Source: Herpetosiphon gulosus
GTDB lineage: Bacteria > Chloroflexota > Chloroflexia > Chloroflexales > Herpetosiphonaceae
Direction of reading: 5' to 3'
NCBI RefSeq assembly: GCF_039545135.1
Contig: NZ_BAABRU010000018.1
Coordinates: 1-64,000 of the forward strand
Length of the DNA stretch: 64,000 nt
Part shown: positions 8,524 to 18,335 of the stretch, one piece after another
Layout of the letters: every line of letters starts with the position of its first letter
Numbering within the stretch: the first letter of the stretch is position 1
Made by a program: the position numbers and the translations under genes
Notes under the pieces: model-generated
Databases searched by the model: none
Seen by the model: the letters and a program-made list of their open reading frames with translations, nothing else
What the model was told of the DNA's origin: nothing

Positions 8524-8555
8524 AAAGGGAACTATGGTAGTCCATAGTTCCCTTT
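8524..8555 (-). terminator. Terminator of the small membrane-protein gene
   Basis: Perfect 14-bp stem aaagggaactatgg (8524-8537) / ccatagttcccttt (8542-8555) with loop tagt. Read on the minus strand it ends in a T run (A tract at 8522-8526), 26 bp after the stop codon of the gene at 8581-8757. Confidence 0.8.
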
Positions 8556-8580
8556 GAGTAGTAATTTGTTACTAGGTAAG

Positions 8581-8757
8581 TTACTTATCGTCTTTATTCA
8601 ATGAATCAAGGGTTATTTGTGTTACTACGCGTATGTTGTAGACTATCATAATAATACCCGAGTCTGGTATAAGTTGATAGTTATTAGAAACAACACACAA
8701 GACTATTCCAATAACCGAAACTAAAAAGATGATCAACTTCAAATATGACTTGTCCAT
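8581..8757 (-). CDS. Small membrane protein of unknown function
   Basis: A 58-residue protein, MDKSYLKLIIFLVSVIGIVL onward. ATG at 8757 is favoured over an upstream start at 8802 because ggaggc (complement of 8767-8772) sits nine bases before it. One clear membrane span covers about residues 6-24 and a second, weaker hydrophobic stretch 33-48; the tail is charged (NKDDK). Its good ribosome site and dedicated terminator argue that it is real. Its codons are far more AT-rich than those of its neighbours. Function unknown. Confidence 0.6.
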   Translation of the reverse strand: MDKSYLKLIIFLVSVIGIVLCVVSNNYQLIPDSGIIMIVYNIRVVTQITLDSLNKDDK

Positions 8758-9138
8758 AAATAGAAAGCCTCCACATATGTAGATAATTGCTCGACCAACC
8801 AATCGGACTTGGAGTAGTCATTCATCCACATATATATTTGGAGGTTGACTATTCCTTTTTTATTCTCACAAAGGCTATTGGCTCTTTGGAGGTTTAAAGT
8901 GGGAAAATGGACAGAACGTCATAAAAACTCCTACATGAATATAGCAGTAAGAAATTCACTGCTGCCTAACAGTATACAACATGTTGTGGCTGAATCAATA
9001 CGTGTATTTTATACTATGCGTTTCAGTATTTGACGAAACTAAGAAATAGCTATACCATGGGATAGTCCCGTTTCGAGGGGTTTAAAACGCAATGTTTGAT
9101 TCCTTTTTTATTCTCACGATAATAACAAAGGCTTTCAA

Positions 9139-9180
9139 AAAATAGAAGAGCTTGCCTTCAAGGCAAGCTTGTTCTATTTT
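9139..9180. terminator. Long bidirectional hairpin
   Basis: Arms aaaatagaa-agcttgcc (9139-9156) and ggcaagct-ttctatttt (9162-9180) pair with a one-base asymmetry around loop ttcaa. A/T tracts on both sides would let it act in either direction. Confidence 0.65.
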
Positions 9181-9322
9181 AGCTATTCTGATCTATTGAT
9201 GATCAAAATAATTTTTAGTATTCTATGAACATACAAGAGCCAAGAGCCTATAGCCAAGCGTTCATTTTCGTGCAATTCGTGGCTAAAAATACCTTGATGT
9301 TCTAAGCTGCTTAAACAACAAC

Positions 9323-9354
9323 ATCCCCATGCTGCCCGTAAACAACATGGGGAT
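9323..9354 (-). terminator. Terminator of aconitase gene
   Basis: Stem atccccatg (9323-9331) / catggggat (9346-9354); on the minus strand it is followed by gttgttgttt. It lies 15 bp after the acnA stop codon. Confidence 0.7.
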
Positions 9355-9369
9355 TATTGGTTTTAGTGA

Positions 9370-12087
9370 TTAGGCGGTTTTGGCCAATTGACGTAGAACG
9401 GTGTGGAGAATCCCACCGTTCTTGTAGTATTCAACTTCAACTGGCGTATCGATCCGCACGACAGCTTGGAAGCTGAGTTCGCTGCCATCAGGGCGTACTG
9501 TCCGCACGGTCAATTCTGAGCGAGCTTGTAAATCGGCGTTGATGCCTTCGACTGAGAAGGTTTCGTCGCCTTTCAAGCCAAGGCTAGCCGCCGATTCGCC
9601 AGCGCGATATTGCAATGGCAACACGCCCATCCCGACCAAGTTCGAGCGGTGAATCCGTTCGTAGCTTTCGGCAATGACTACTTTTACGCCTAGGAGATAG
9701 GTGCCTTTAGCAGCCCAGTCGCGTGAACTACCAGTGCCATATTCCTTGCCAGCCAAAATCACCAACGGCGTGCCGCTAGCTTGATAGGCCATTGAGGCAT
9801 CGTAAATCGATTGTTGTTCGCCAGTTGGGAAGTAGAGTGTATAGCCGCCTTCAACCCCATTCAACAACAAGTTTTTCAGGCGGATGTTGGCAAATGTGCC
9901 ACGCATCATCACTTCGTGGTTGCCACGGCGTGCACCATACGAGTTGAAATCTTGTGGCTCAACCCCATTATCAATCAAATACTTGGCGGCTGGGCTATTT
10001 TTAGCGATCGAACCTGCTGGCGAGATGTGGTCAGTGGTTACCGAATCGCCCAACAAAGCCAAAACCCGTGCGCCCTTGATATCGCCGATTGGCGCTGGCT
10101 CAGGCTGCAAATCTTGGAAGAATGGCGGATGTTGGATATAGGTCGAGTCGTTGTTCCAAGCATAGATATTGCCAGTTGGCGCTTGCACGCGCTTCCAAGC
10201 ATCGCTGCCAGCAAAGACATTGCCATATTGTTGGGTAAACATTTCAGGCTTGATCGCTTTGCGCACGGTTTCTTGAATTTCACTTTGGCTTGGCCAAATG
10301 TCGCGCAAGTAAACTGGATTGCCTTCTTTGTCGTTGCCCAATGGCTCAGTTGCCAGATCAAGATTGATCGTGCCAGCCAAGGCATAGGCTACAACCAATG
10401 GTGGTGAGGCCAAATATGCCGCCTTGACCAGTGGATTGATCCGGCCTTCAAAGTTGCGGTTACCGCTCAACACGGCAGCAGCAACCAACTCGCCTTCTTG
10501 CACGGCGGCGGCAACTGGCTCGGGCAACGGCCCGCTATTACCGATACAAGTGGTACAGCCATAACCAACAACGTGAAAGCCCAGTGCTTCAAGTGGCTCA
10601 ATCAATTCGGCTTGTTCAAGATAGCTTGAAACCACCCGTGAGCCAGGAGCCAAACTGGTTTTGACGTAAGGAGCAACAGTCAAGCCTTTTTCGACGGCTT
10701 TTTTGGCTAGCAAACCAGCACCCAACATCACCGATGGGTTTGAGGTGTTGGTACAGCTGGTGATCGAGGCAATGACGACAGCGCCATGACCAATTGTGGC
10801 CGAATGACCGTTATTTTGCACCGTAGCAGTGTTTTCGGCCTTCTCAGTTGATAAGGCAAAACCACGCTCAGCGATTGGTGCGGTCAACGATTTTTGGAAC
10901 GAAGCCTTGGTGTTTTGTAATTCGACCCGATCTTGCGGGCGCTTGGGGCCAGCAACGCTTGGCACAATCGTCGAAAGATCTAAATGCACAGTGTCGGTAT
11001 ATTCGGCTTCGGGTGAGTTGGCATCAAGGAACAAGCCTTGAGCTTTGCTGTAAGCTTCGACCAAATCGGCCAATTCATCCGAGCGGCCAGTGCTGCGCAA
11101 GAAGTGGATAGTTTCTTGATCGACGGGGAAGAAGCCCATGGTTGCGCCATATTCGGGAGCCATATTGGCAATCGTTGCGCGGTCTGAGAGCGCCATATTG
11201 GCCACGCCTGGGCCATAGAATTCGACGAACTTGCCGACCACACCTTTTTTGCGCAGCAATTCGGTGACGGTCAAGGCTAAGTCAGTCGCGGTCGCACCTT
11301 CAGGCAATTGGCCAGTTACTTTGAAGCCAATCACTTCAGGCAAGAGCATGTAGATTGGCTGACCAAGCATAACTGCTTCGGCTTCGATCCCGCCAACACC
11401 CCAACCAACCACGCCAAGACCATTGATCATGGTGGTGTGTGAGTCGGTGCCAACCAACGAATCAGGCAAGGCTACCAATTCGCCTTCTTCGGTGAACACT
11501 TGAACAACTTTTGCCAAGTATTCAAGGTTGACTTGGTGCACAATCCCGGTTTCGGGTGGCACGACGCTGAAGTTATCGAAGGCTTGCTGACCCCATTTCA
11601 AAAACTCATAGCGCTCGGCGTTGCGTTCAAATTCGCGTTCGGCATTGAAGAACAAGGCCATTTTTGAGCCGAATTGATCAATTTGCACCGAGTGGTCAAT
11701 TACTAAATCGACCGGAACTAGTGGGTTAATACGTTGGGGATCGCCACCTTGCTGAGCCATCGCAGCCCGCATTGCAGCCAAGTCAACTACTGCCGGAACG
11801 CCCGTGAAGTCTTGCAAAATTACGCGGGCTGGCTTAAACGGAACTTCAATTTTTTCGGGATTGGCGGCATTCCAACGCGCCATATTCTCAACATCTTGTT
11901 TGGTTACGGCAAAACCATCGTTGTTGCGTAGCATAGCTTCCAACAACACCTTGATTGAGAACGGCAATTTGGAGACAGTGGCAATCCCAGCTTCTTCGAG
12001 TTTGTTGAGCCGATAGTAAACCAACGACCGATCACCGACGGTCAACGTGGCTTTGGCCCCAAAATCATCTTGGCGTTTGTGCGTCAT
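9370..12087 (-). CDS. acnA: Aconitate hydratase
   Basis: A 905-residue monomeric aconitase/IRP1-type enzyme that converts citrate to isocitrate in the TCA cycle. The [4Fe-4S] ligands are seen in [10 protein letters not shown] and in [13 protein letters not shown]; the swivel domain carries [16 protein letters not shown], including the substrate-binding Ser-Arg. Length is normal for the AcnA group (about 890-900). ATG 12087 is used because gagagg lies five bases upstream; a start six codons earlier would bury that site. A terminator follows at 9323-9354. The upstream 700 bp is repeat-filled, so it is a single transcription unit. The TCA partner citrate synthase lies at the far end of the window. 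Confidence 0.97.
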   Translation of the reverse strand: MTHKRQDDFGAKATLTVGDRSLVYYRLNKLEEAGIATVSKLPFSIKVLLEAMLRNNDGFAVTKQDVENMARWNAANPEKIEVPFKPARVILQDFTGVPAVVDLAAMRAAMAQQGGDPQRINPLVPVDLVIDHSVQIDQFGSKMALFFNAEREFERNAERYEFLKWGQQAFDNFSVVPPETGIVHQVNLEYLAKVVQVFTEEGELVALPDSLVGTDSHTTMINGLGVVGWGVGGIEAEAVMLGQPIYMLLPEVIGFKVTGQLPEGATATDLALTVTELLRKKGVVGKFVEFYGPGVANMALSDRATIANMAPEYGATMGFFPVDQETIHFLRSTGRSDELADLVEAYSKAQGLFLDANSPEAEYTDTVHLDLSTIVPSVAGPKRPQDRVELQNTKASFQKSLTAPIAERGFALSTEKAENTATVQNNGHSATIGHGAVVIASITSCTNTSNPSVMLGAGLLAKKAVEKGLTVAPYVKTSLAPGSRVVSSYLEQAELIEPLEALGFHVVGYGCTTCIGNSGPLPEPVAAAVQEGELVAAAVLSGNRNFEGRINPLVKAAYLASPPLVVAYALAGTINLDLATEPLGNDKEGNPVYLRDIWPSQSEIQETVRKAIKPEMFTQQYGNVFAGSDAWKRVQAPTGNIYAWNNDSTYIQHPPFFQDLQPEPAPIGDIKGARVLALLGDSVTTDHISPAGSIAKNSPAAKYLIDNGVEPQDFNSYGARRGNHEVMMRGTFANIRLKNLLLNGVEGGYTLYFPTGEQQSIYDASMAYQASGTPLVILAGKEYGTGSSRDWAAKGTYLLGVKVVIAESYERIHRSNLVGMGVLPLQYRAGESAASLGLKGDETFSVEGINADLQARSELTVRTVRPDGSELSFQAVVRIDTPVEVEYYKNGGILHTVLRQLAKTA

Positions 12088-12790
12088 CGCAACCTCTCTA
12101 GGCACTAATGGGTCATCCCAAGCATCAGGACATGCTGGGTCTAGAACAATTGCTTGTTTCTAGTTCTAGCTTCTATGGTACTCGCCGCCTGCCGTTCCTG
12201 CAACTAGAGAGACCCTTGGCTTAACATAGGCTTTATCTATGCTTAATCGTGTTTGTAATAGAAATTTCTTTGAGCATTGATCTACGAAGGAGACGAAGGG
12301 CCGGAACCACGAAGGACACGAAGAGCGCGAAGGGTTCGTATTTATGGATTTGTCCATTTCATCCTTCGTTCACCACCCTTCCGTCCCGCCTCAAGGCGGG
12401 AGACGCAGGGGTTTGCATCCCCTGCACCCCTAATATTCATCTTGTGGATTGTTATTGTTGGTTCCAAGAACGACCCTTGGTGTGCTTCGCATCCTTCGCG
12501 GTTTCGGGATTGCTGATCTCTGACAGCTGGTCTCTAATCCTTCGCTCACCACCCTTCCGTCCCGCCTCAAGGCGGGAGACGCAGGGGTTTGCATCCCCTG
12601 CACCCCTAATATTCATCTTGTGGATTGTTATTGTTGGTTCCAAGACCGACCCTTGGTGTGCTTCGCATCCTTCGCGGTTTCGGGATTGCTGATCTCTGAC
12701 AACTAGCCCCTTGCCCCTAACTAGAAAGCTAGCAAGGATGTGCTATGATGAAGCTGCGCTGTTTTGTGTGAAGGAAGTACATTCGCCGTT
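12088..12790. repeat. Intergenic region with a 165-bp tandem duplication of a double-hairpin element
   Basis: No gene. 12361-12525 is repeated at 12537-12701 (period 176) with about two mismatches. Each copy begins with the element caccacccttccgt, stem cccgcc-tcaa-ggcggg, stem gcagggg/cccctgc, and continues into attcatcttgtggattg and cttcgcatccttcgcggttt. Just upstream, 12307-12323 is a ccacgaaggacacgaag repeat. Open frames across this stretch arise from the duplication and are not genes. Confidence 0.9.
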
Positions 12791-15280
12791 ATGTATGCCC
12801 ACGTTGCCCTGAATGCCTATTTGCCCGATAACCCCGAGGCGATTTTGACCTACGCTGTGCCGCCGCATCTCCGGCCTTTGAGCGTTGGCGCGTTGGTTTG
12901 GGTTCCGCTTGGGCCGCGTCGCGTGCAGGGCGTGGTTTTAGAATTTAGCACTCAACGACCTCAAGGCTTTGTGGTGCGCGATATTTTAGAACACGCCGAC
13001 CCCGAAGCGATCGCCGCGCCAGCTCAATTGGCCTTGGCCCAATGGTTTAGCCAAACTCAGGCCGTGCGGCTGTGGGACGCTGTGCAATTGACCATGCCAC
13101 CTGGGGTGAAGCAAGAAATTGAGCGCACATGGCGGCCAACCGAGCATGGCCAGAAGATCGAGCTTGGCACACTCGATGAGCGCGAACGGGCAATTTTGTT
13201 TCATTTACGGCGGGTTGGCGAGCAAAGCGAACGTCAGCTCCGCGTCGATTTACGTGGCTCGGACGCTGATCTGCGACGTAGTTATACCGAGTTGCATGAA
13301 CGTGGCTTGATTGCCTTGGGTAGTTTGGTTTCGCGACCTGCGGCTAAACCTAAGCGCGAATGGAGTGCCAAGCCAACCAGCGCCAATCCTGCCGAAGCCT
13401 TGGCTGAGTTGAGCAAAGCTCCACGCTTGGCCGCAATTTTTCAGGCAATTTTAGAGCAAGCAGTTGATGGTGAACTGGTGCTGTTGCCCGAGTTGCGTGA
13501 TGTTGGCGCAACCTTGAACCATTTACGTAGTTTGGCCTTGCGCAATTTGATTCAGCTTGAGCAAATTGAGGTACGCCGCGACCCCCTGCTTGGCCGCATC
13601 CCGCCCTTGGAGTTCCCACCCGAACTGACGCTTGAGCAAGAACGCGGTTGGCGGCAGATTGTTGCGGCCCAAGATACAGCAAGTCGAACTGGCAAAGCTA
13701 AACCAATCTTGTTGCATGGCGTGACGGGTAGCGGCAAAACCGAGCTGTATTTGCGGGCAATTGGCCGGGCCTTGCGTAATGGCGGACAAGCCTTGGTGCT
13801 CGTGCCCGAAATTGCCTTAACAACCCAATTGGTTCGGCGTTTTGCCGCCCGCTTTCCGCAACAATTGGCGGTGCTACACTCCGAACTGAGCGTTGGCGAA
13901 CGCTATGATGAATGGCGGCGCTTGCGGCGCGGCGATGCCCAAGTAGCAATTGGCTCGCGTTCAGCAATTTGGTCGCCGATGGGCAAATTGCAGTTAATTA
14001 TTGTTGATGAAGAACACGAACATTCCTTCAAACACGAAGCCACGCCCTACTATCACGCCCGTGATTTGGCAGTGAAATTGGCTGAATTAGCTGGAGCCGT
14101 GTTGATTTTGGGCAGCGCCACGCCCTCGCTAGAAACTGCCTACGCTGTGCAGATCAACAAATATGAAGTTTTGGAATTACACGAACGGGTTGGGCGCAAA
14201 ACGGTGGCGGGAGTCACCAAAGCTGATCCCATTCCCATGCCGCCAGTACAAATTGTGGATATGCGTAGCGAACTCAAGGCTGGAGTGCGTTCGATGTTTA
14301 GTCGTCCCTTGCAAAGCGCGATTCAACGTACCCTCGATAAGCGCGAACAAACAATTTTATTTTTGAATCGGCGCGGGATTGCCTCATTTGTGATGTGTCG
14401 CGATTGTGGTACGACGATTCAATGCCCACGTTGTGCCGTAGCCTTGGCGGTGCACGCAACCGAGGGCGATCCAGCTGCGCCTGCAACCTTGCGTTGCCAC
14501 TATTGTGGCCATGTCGATTGGGTTCCGCGCAACTGCCCAAGCTGTTTCAGCACCCGCATTCGCGATTTTGGGGTTGGCACGCAACGAGTGGTCGAAGAAG
14601 TCAAATTGCTCTATCCCCAAGCGCGGGTGATGCGTTGGGATCGCGATGTGACTGGGCGCAAAGGCTCACACGAAGCGTTGCTGAATCAATTTACTCAGCA
14701 CGAAGCCGATATTTTGGTGGGAACCCAAATGGTTGCCAAGGGCTTTGATTTGCCGTTGGTCACCTTGGTTGGGGTAATCACCGCTGATACTGCCTTGAAT
14801 TTGCCTGATTTTCGTTCAGGCGAGCGCACATTTCAATTGTTGGCTCAAGTGGCGGGGCGGGCAGGGCGGCGGGCGGGCGGTGGTCAGGTGATTATCCAAA
14901 GCTATAATCCTGAACATTATGCGATTCAAGCCGCCGCGCAGCACGATTATCGTCAATTTTATCGCGAAGAAATTGCCTTTCGTCGCACCGCCCACTACCC
15001 ACCATTCAGCCGCTTGATTCGCTTTATGACTCAATCGCCATCGAACAAAACTGTCGAGCGGGTTGTACGCCAATTCGATACCCAATTGCGCGAGGAGCTA
15101 GAACGGCGGCGCATCCGCGATTGGGCGATTATTGGGCCATCGCCAGCCTTTTTGCAAAAAGTGCGCGATCTCTATCGTTGGCATATTTTGGTGCGCCTGC
15201 CCTACCCCACTGATCTGCTGCACGACTTGAAAATCCCCTCAGGCTGGACGATCGACGTTGATCCAGTTAGTTTGTTGTGA
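12791..15280 (+). CDS. priA: Primosomal protein N' (PriA helicase)
   Basis: An 829-residue 3'-5' helicase that restarts stalled replication forks. Domains: 3'-DNA-binding domain (about 1-105), winged-helix region, helicase lobe 1 with Walker A GVTGSGKTEL near 312 and Walker B DEEH near 406, zinc-binding insert with CRDCGTTIQCPRC, CHYCGH and CPSC between about 536 and 585, and lobe 2 with QVAGRAGRRAGGGQVIIQSY. All helicase and zinc residues are present. ATG 12791 opens the typical YAHVALNAYLP; an in-frame TTG at 12764 is possible since gaagga at 12771-12776 is far from the ATG. It is a single gene. Confidence 0.95.
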   Translation: MYAHVALNAYLPDNPEAILTYAVPPHLRPLSVGALVWVPLGPRRVQGVVLEFSTQRPQGFVVRDILEHADPEAIAAPAQLALAQWFSQTQAVRLWDAVQLTMPPGVKQEIERTWRPTEHGQKIELGTLDERERAILFHLRRVGEQSERQLRVDLRGSDADLRRSYTELHERGLIALGSLVSRPAAKPKREWSAKPTSANPAEALAELSKAPRLAAIFQAILEQAVDGELVLLPELRDVGATLNHLRSLALRNLIQLEQIEVRRDPLLGRIPPLEFPPELTLEQERGWRQIVAAQDTASRTGKAKPILLHGVTGSGKTELYLRAIGRALRNGGQALVLVPEIALTTQLVRRFAARFPQQLAVLHSELSVGERYDEWRRLRRGDAQVAIGSRSAIWSPMGKLQLIIVDEEHEHSFKHEATPYYHARDLAVKLAELAGAVLILGSATPSLETAYAVQINKYEVLELHERVGRKTVAGVTKADPIPMPPVQIVDMRSELKAGVRSMFSRPLQSAIQRTLDKREQTILFLNRRGIASFVMCRDCGTTIQCPRCAVALAVHATEGDPAAPATLRCHYCGHVDWVPRNCPSCFSTRIRDFGVGTQRVVEEVKLLYPQARVMRWDRDVTGRKGSHEALLNQFTQHEADILVGTQMVAKGFDLPLVTLVGVITADTALNLPDFRSGERTFQLLAQVAGRAGRRAGGGQVIIQSYNPEHYAIQAAAQHDYRQFYREEIAFRRTAHYPPFSRLIRFMTQSPSNKTVERVVRQFDTQLREELERRRIRDWAIIGPSPAFLQKVRDLYRWHILVRLPYPTDLLHDLKIPSGWTIDVDPVSLL

Positions 15281-15470
15281 TCGGCGAAGGGCACGACGGC
15301 TGACACCACGAAGGACGGGAAGAGCACGAAGCCGCTAGGGATCAGCGTTCAGGGATCAGGTTAAAGCACCCTGTTGCAAATTTCTGACTCCTAGCCCCTG
15401 ACTCCTGACCCCTCACTCTGCGCCTCTGCGTTAAACTTGTTCATGATCGCTTGCCCCTGAACCCTGATCC
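15281..15470. repeat. Short intergenic region of dispersed repeats
   Basis: It contains a ccacgaaggac/gagcacgaag block (about 15305-15330), a ctgactcctagcccctgactcc run and a gcctctgcgttaaac block (15421-15437) that recurs near 42210. No terminator is clear. Confidence 0.6.
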
Positions 15471-16502
15471 CTAGCTCTGATCACTCACCAAAACGGCTTT
15501 GCGGCGGGTAAACAGCTTGGCAAGTTGCAACACCAGCCCAATCAACAAAGCTAGTACGGCGATCAGCGCATATTCGATTACTGGGATTCGCACAATTTCA
15601 TCGATTTTGTCCCAGCCACGCCAGGTGTAAATGCCAATCACCAACGCGAGATAGCCGCCACCAAGCAGCCAGCGCCAAGCCTTGCTTAAGCCCAAGCCAT
15701 GCATTTGGGTGATCACGAAAATGCCGAAAAAGCCAAAGAAGAACATCGGCCAAAAGCCAGTTGGCCCAGCTTGAACGAAGGCCACCATCGTGCCGTGGAA
15801 CAGCACCATGACCTCTTGGGCTAACATCCACCAGCGATTAACGTGAATGCGGGTGAGAAACAAGCTGCCTTGGAGCAGCAAAAAGAACATATAGATGAAC
15901 CCAACCAAATGGCCGCTGCTGGTTTCCATCGGGTGATACCAGAAGGTGTAAATCGCTGCCCATGAGAAAACATAGCCATGATATTGCCGTGCAGCTCGGC
16001 CAATTTCCTTGCCGATTGGTGCACGCTTGCCCATAAACAAGCCACGGCGGCTATTCTCCATTAACAAAATCCAGACCAGCATCACAATTACTGAGCCTTG
16101 CGAACTGAAGATCGACACATCTTGGGCGAGGCCGTCATACCAAAAATGGGTCTGGATGAAATGCAAAATGATGAAGAGGGCATTTGCCCCGAGCGCTACC
16201 CAATTGATCGTTTGTAAGCCCTTGGTATATTTTTTGACTCGCGTTTGAGCGTAGTAAATCGCACCCCAAATCGTTAGTTGATGCAGCAAATAACCACCCC
16301 AAGCGGTTACTCGTGACCAAAGCGTTGGGTTGGGCAACTGCCAATAATACCAACTTGCGCCTTGATCGGGCAGCTTTTCGATCGCGTGTAAGCGCTGACC
16401 AGCCCACCAAATCAGCGCGGTAAAGCCAAAACTGAATAAAATTCCCAGCCAAAGTGCCATTTGGGCTGAACGCGGCTGCGACTGATCAAGCGACGATTGC
16501 AT
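15471..16502 (-). CDS. Histidine-rich integral membrane protein of unknown function
   Basis: A 343-residue protein with about nine hydrophobic segments. ATG 16502 is chosen because aaagggg lies about six bases upstream; the frame extends further, but only through repeat DNA. Histidines fall within or next to several spans: LLHQLTIW, ILHFIQTHFWYDG, YHGYVFSW, YHPME, MVLFHGTMVA and MHGLG. Such a set can bind haem or a metal, but no known signature is matched, so function is unknown. It is transcribed alone, divergent from the small gene at 16964. Confidence 0.75.
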   Translation of the reverse strand: MQSSLDQSQPRSAQMALWLGILFSFGFTALIWWAGQRLHAIEKLPDQGASWYYWQLPNPTLWSRVTAWGGYLLHQLTIWGAIYYAQTRVKKYTKGLQTINWVALGANALFIILHFIQTHFWYDGLAQDVSIFSSQGSVIVMLVWILLMENSRRGLFMGKRAPIGKEIGRAARQYHGYVFSWAAIYTFWYHPMETSSGHLVGFIYMFFLLLQGSLFLTRIHVNRWWMLAQEVMVLFHGTMVAFVQAGPTGFWPMFFFGFFGIFVITQMHGLGLSKAWRWLLGGGYLALVIGIYTWRGWDKIDEIVRIPVIEYALIAVLALLIGLVLQLAKLFTRRKAVLVSDQS

Positions 16503-16963
16503 ACAAAACCCCTTTGATAGAAGGATGAAGGATGAGGGATGAGGGATGAAAAAGAACAGAGAACAGAGAGCATAGCTGTAATGGTTCATTGGGTTGGCAA
16601 CCAGTGCTCGTTCCCTCACCCCCAGCCCCTCGCCCACGGCGGCGGGCGAGGGGAGCACTGTTGGAGCGGTTCCCCCTCGCCTCGCGGGCGGAAGAGGGGG
16701 TCAGGGCATGCTGGCCGTTGTTAACGCGATAAACCATTACACATAGAACAGAGGACAGCTGATGCTCTTCGTGTTCTTTATGGTTTTGTTGGCGTGCTCT
16801 GCTTGTCCTGAGTGGTTAGAAATTTCATCCTTCATAATTCATCCTTCATCCCTACGTAAACGCTTGCTATTTGGATTGAACAATGCCATGATAAGCTTGA
16901 AATGAATTAGCAACGCAATAGTCGCTTCTTGGTATAATGGGGCGCACCAAGGCCGAGGCACAT
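16503..16963. repeat. Intergenic region with a GC-rich inverted element
   Basis: Contains ggatgag heptamers (16517-16548), an agaacagagaacagagagcat block, and at 16613-16706 one copy of a C/G-rich element: ccctcacccccagcccctcg ... gaagagggggtcaggg. The same element recurs at 43898-44007 and 52260-52326. A catccttcat-type block lies at 16826-16856. Confidence 0.8.
16930..16938 (+). promoter_or_regulatory. Extended -10 promoter
   Basis: tggtataat at 16930-16938 is a perfect TATAAT with the TGn extension; no -35 box is evident. It lies 25 bp before the ATG of the small membrane protein. Confidence 0.6.
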
Positions 16964-17140
16964 ATGCGAAAATCGTCAACCAATCGGCTACTCCTGTGGG
17001 TAGCAATCGCAATCGTTTTGTGGGTGGTAATCCGGCGAACTTCAATCGTCATTGTCGTTCCAGTAAGTGGGTTTGGTTTTCTGGGGTTTCTGGTGGCGAG
17101 TGTGATCTTGGTCTGGTGGCTTTTACGAAAAGTGTTTTGA
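16964..17140 (+). CDS. Small two-span membrane protein
   Basis: A 58-residue protein with hydrophobic stretches at about 8-20 (LLLWVAIAIVLWVV) and 27-52 (VIVVPVSGFGFLGFLVAS). ATG 16964 follows gaggca; an upstream ATG at 16937 would lie within the promoter box. The promoter at 16930-16938 and start signal support it as a gene. It precedes pfkA by 71 bp and may be co-transcribed. Function unknown. Confidence 0.55.
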   Translation: MRKSSTNRLLLWVAIAIVLWVVIRRTSIVIVVPVSGFGFLGFLVASVILVWWLLRKVF

Positions 17141-17211
17141 ACTCAATGGCAAGGGTGCCATCGACGGCAATGTCGCCGCTTCAAGCATAATAACTTCAAT
17201 GAGGTTTGATC

Positions 17212-18207
17212 ATGCATCGCATTGCCGTTTTAACCAGTGGTGGCGACTCCCCAGGGATGAATCCCGCAATTCGTGCAGTCACGCGGACTGCGCTCCATGC
17301 AGGTTGTGAAGTGTTTGGTGTGTATCGAGGCTATGCTGGCCTGATTCAAAATGATATGCGTCGGCTTGAATATAAAGATGTTGGCGGCATTATCCAACGT
17401 GGTGGCACCATGCTACTCACCGCTCGCTCGCCCGAATTTATGACTCCCGCTGGCCGTGAAAAAGCTATGGAAAATTTGCGCTGGCATGGCATCGAAGGCT
17501 TGGTGGTGATTGGTGGTGATGGTTCGTTACGTGGGGCCGCTGCCCTGACCGCCGAACATGGCTTACCAACAATCTGCTTACCAGGCACAATCGATAACGA
17601 TATGTATGGCACTGATATGAGCATTGGTGCTGATACGGCACTCAACACGGTGTTGGAAGCAATCGATAAAATTAAAGATACTGCTTCATCGCACCAACGC
17701 GCTTTTATCATCGAAACCATGGGTCGCCATTCCGGTTATTTGGCCTTGATGGGCGGCTTGGCGGGCGGTGCTGAGGCAATTCTGATTCCCGAAATTCCCG
17801 ATACCACGATTGAAGATGTGGTTGAAGTGATCAAGCGTTCGTTTCGCAAGGGTAAAACCAACTGCGTGATTGTGGCTGCCGAAGGGGCGCACTTGAACGC
17901 TCAAACCATCCAAGACCAAATTAACCAAATCGATGCTGAGGAAAGTGGCTTTAGCTTTAGCTTTCGCACACGGGCCACAATTTTGGGCCATATTCAGCGC
18001 GGCGGTTCGCCCTCGGCTTTTGATCGCACGTTGGCGACGCGGCTTGGTTCGGGCGCGGTCGAGTTTTTGCTATCAGGCAAGAATGGTGGGTTGGTTGGCA
18101 TGCAATCCCGTAAATTAACCGTCACGCCCTATGATGAAGTGCTGGCGAATCCCAAAGTGCTTGATGCCAAACTCTACGAACTTTCCAAAATTCTTGATCG
18201 CTACTAA
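17212..18207 (+). CDS. pfkA: ATP-dependent 6-phosphofructokinase
   Basis: A 331-residue enzyme for the committed step of glycolysis. It opens with IAVLTSGGDSPGMNPAIRA, then GGDGSLRGA (the Gly after GGD marks the ATP-using type; pyrophosphate enzymes have Asp there), PGTIDNDMYGTD with the catalytic TIDND, and QRGGSPSAFDR near the C-terminus. ATG 17212 follows atgagg. Length is normal for the bacterial PfkA group. Allosteric residues cannot be judged here. Downstream lies a long inverted repeat (18208-18308). Confidence 0.96.
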   Translation: MHRIAVLTSGGDSPGMNPAIRAVTRTALHAGCEVFGVYRGYAGLIQNDMRRLEYKDVGGIIQRGGTMLLTARSPEFMTPAGREKAMENLRWHGIEGLVVIGGDGSLRGAAALTAEHGLPTICLPGTIDNDMYGTDMSIGADTALNTVLEAIDKIKDTASSHQRAFIIETMGRHSGYLALMGGLAGGAEAILIPEIPDTTIEDVVEVIKRSFRKGKTNCVIVAAEGAHLNAQTIQDQINQIDAEESGFSFSFRTRATILGHIQRGGSPSAFDRTLATRLGSGAVEFLLSGKNGGLVGMQSRKLTVTPYDEVLANPKVLDAKLYELSKILDRY

Positions 18208-18308
18208 AGAACAAAGAGCATAGAACATAGAACAGAGCGATCATAAGGACTTAATTGATCCGACGAGCGAAAAGAGCATAGCTGAATTTGTTCTATGCTC
18301 TTTGTTCT
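18208..18308. repeat. 19-bp perfect inverted repeat of the agaacaaagagcat family
   Basis: agaacaaagagcatagaac at 18208-18226 is perfectly complementary to gttctatgctctttgttct at 18290-18308, with a 63-base loop. It starts at the pfkA stop codon. The same words occur near 16551 and 16741. Confidence 0.75.
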
Positions 18309-18335
18309 ATGTTCTTATGCACAAAGGTACTGGCT

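Larger units (their letters stand above)
8367..9369. other. AT-rich 1-kb gene-poor island
   Basis: From about 8470 to 9240 base composition is visibly more AT-rich than in the flanks. It holds one small minus-strand gene (8581-8757), two strong hairpins (8524-8555 and 9139-9180) and a 19-bp direct repeat, attccttttttattctcac, at 8851-8869 and 9099-9117. A ccacgaaggacacgaag repeat lies at 8438-8454 and a gcctatagcc block near 9245. A 62-codon plus-strand frame at 8845-9033 lacks a usable ribosome site. The island looks acquired or degraded. Confidence 0.6.

Noticed and set aside
8845-9033. 62-codon plus-strand frame in the AT-rich island
   Set aside because: The ggagg at 8840-8844 directly abuts the TTG start, later ATG codons lack sites, and the residues match nothing.
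9093-9144. 17-codon frame starting ATG with a gagggg site 12 bases before it, ending in the hairpin at 9139
   Set aside because: Spacing is poor, the sequence overlaps the 19-bp direct repeat and the peptide has no support; kept only as part of the island description.
12249-12692. Long forward open frame between acnA and priA
   Set aside because: It runs through the double-hairpin element and its tandem duplication; the predicted protein simply repeats the same words and there is no ribosome site.
16486-16737. Minus-strand frame upstream of the membrane-protein gene
   Set aside because: Made of the C/G-rich inverted element and heptamers; not a gene.
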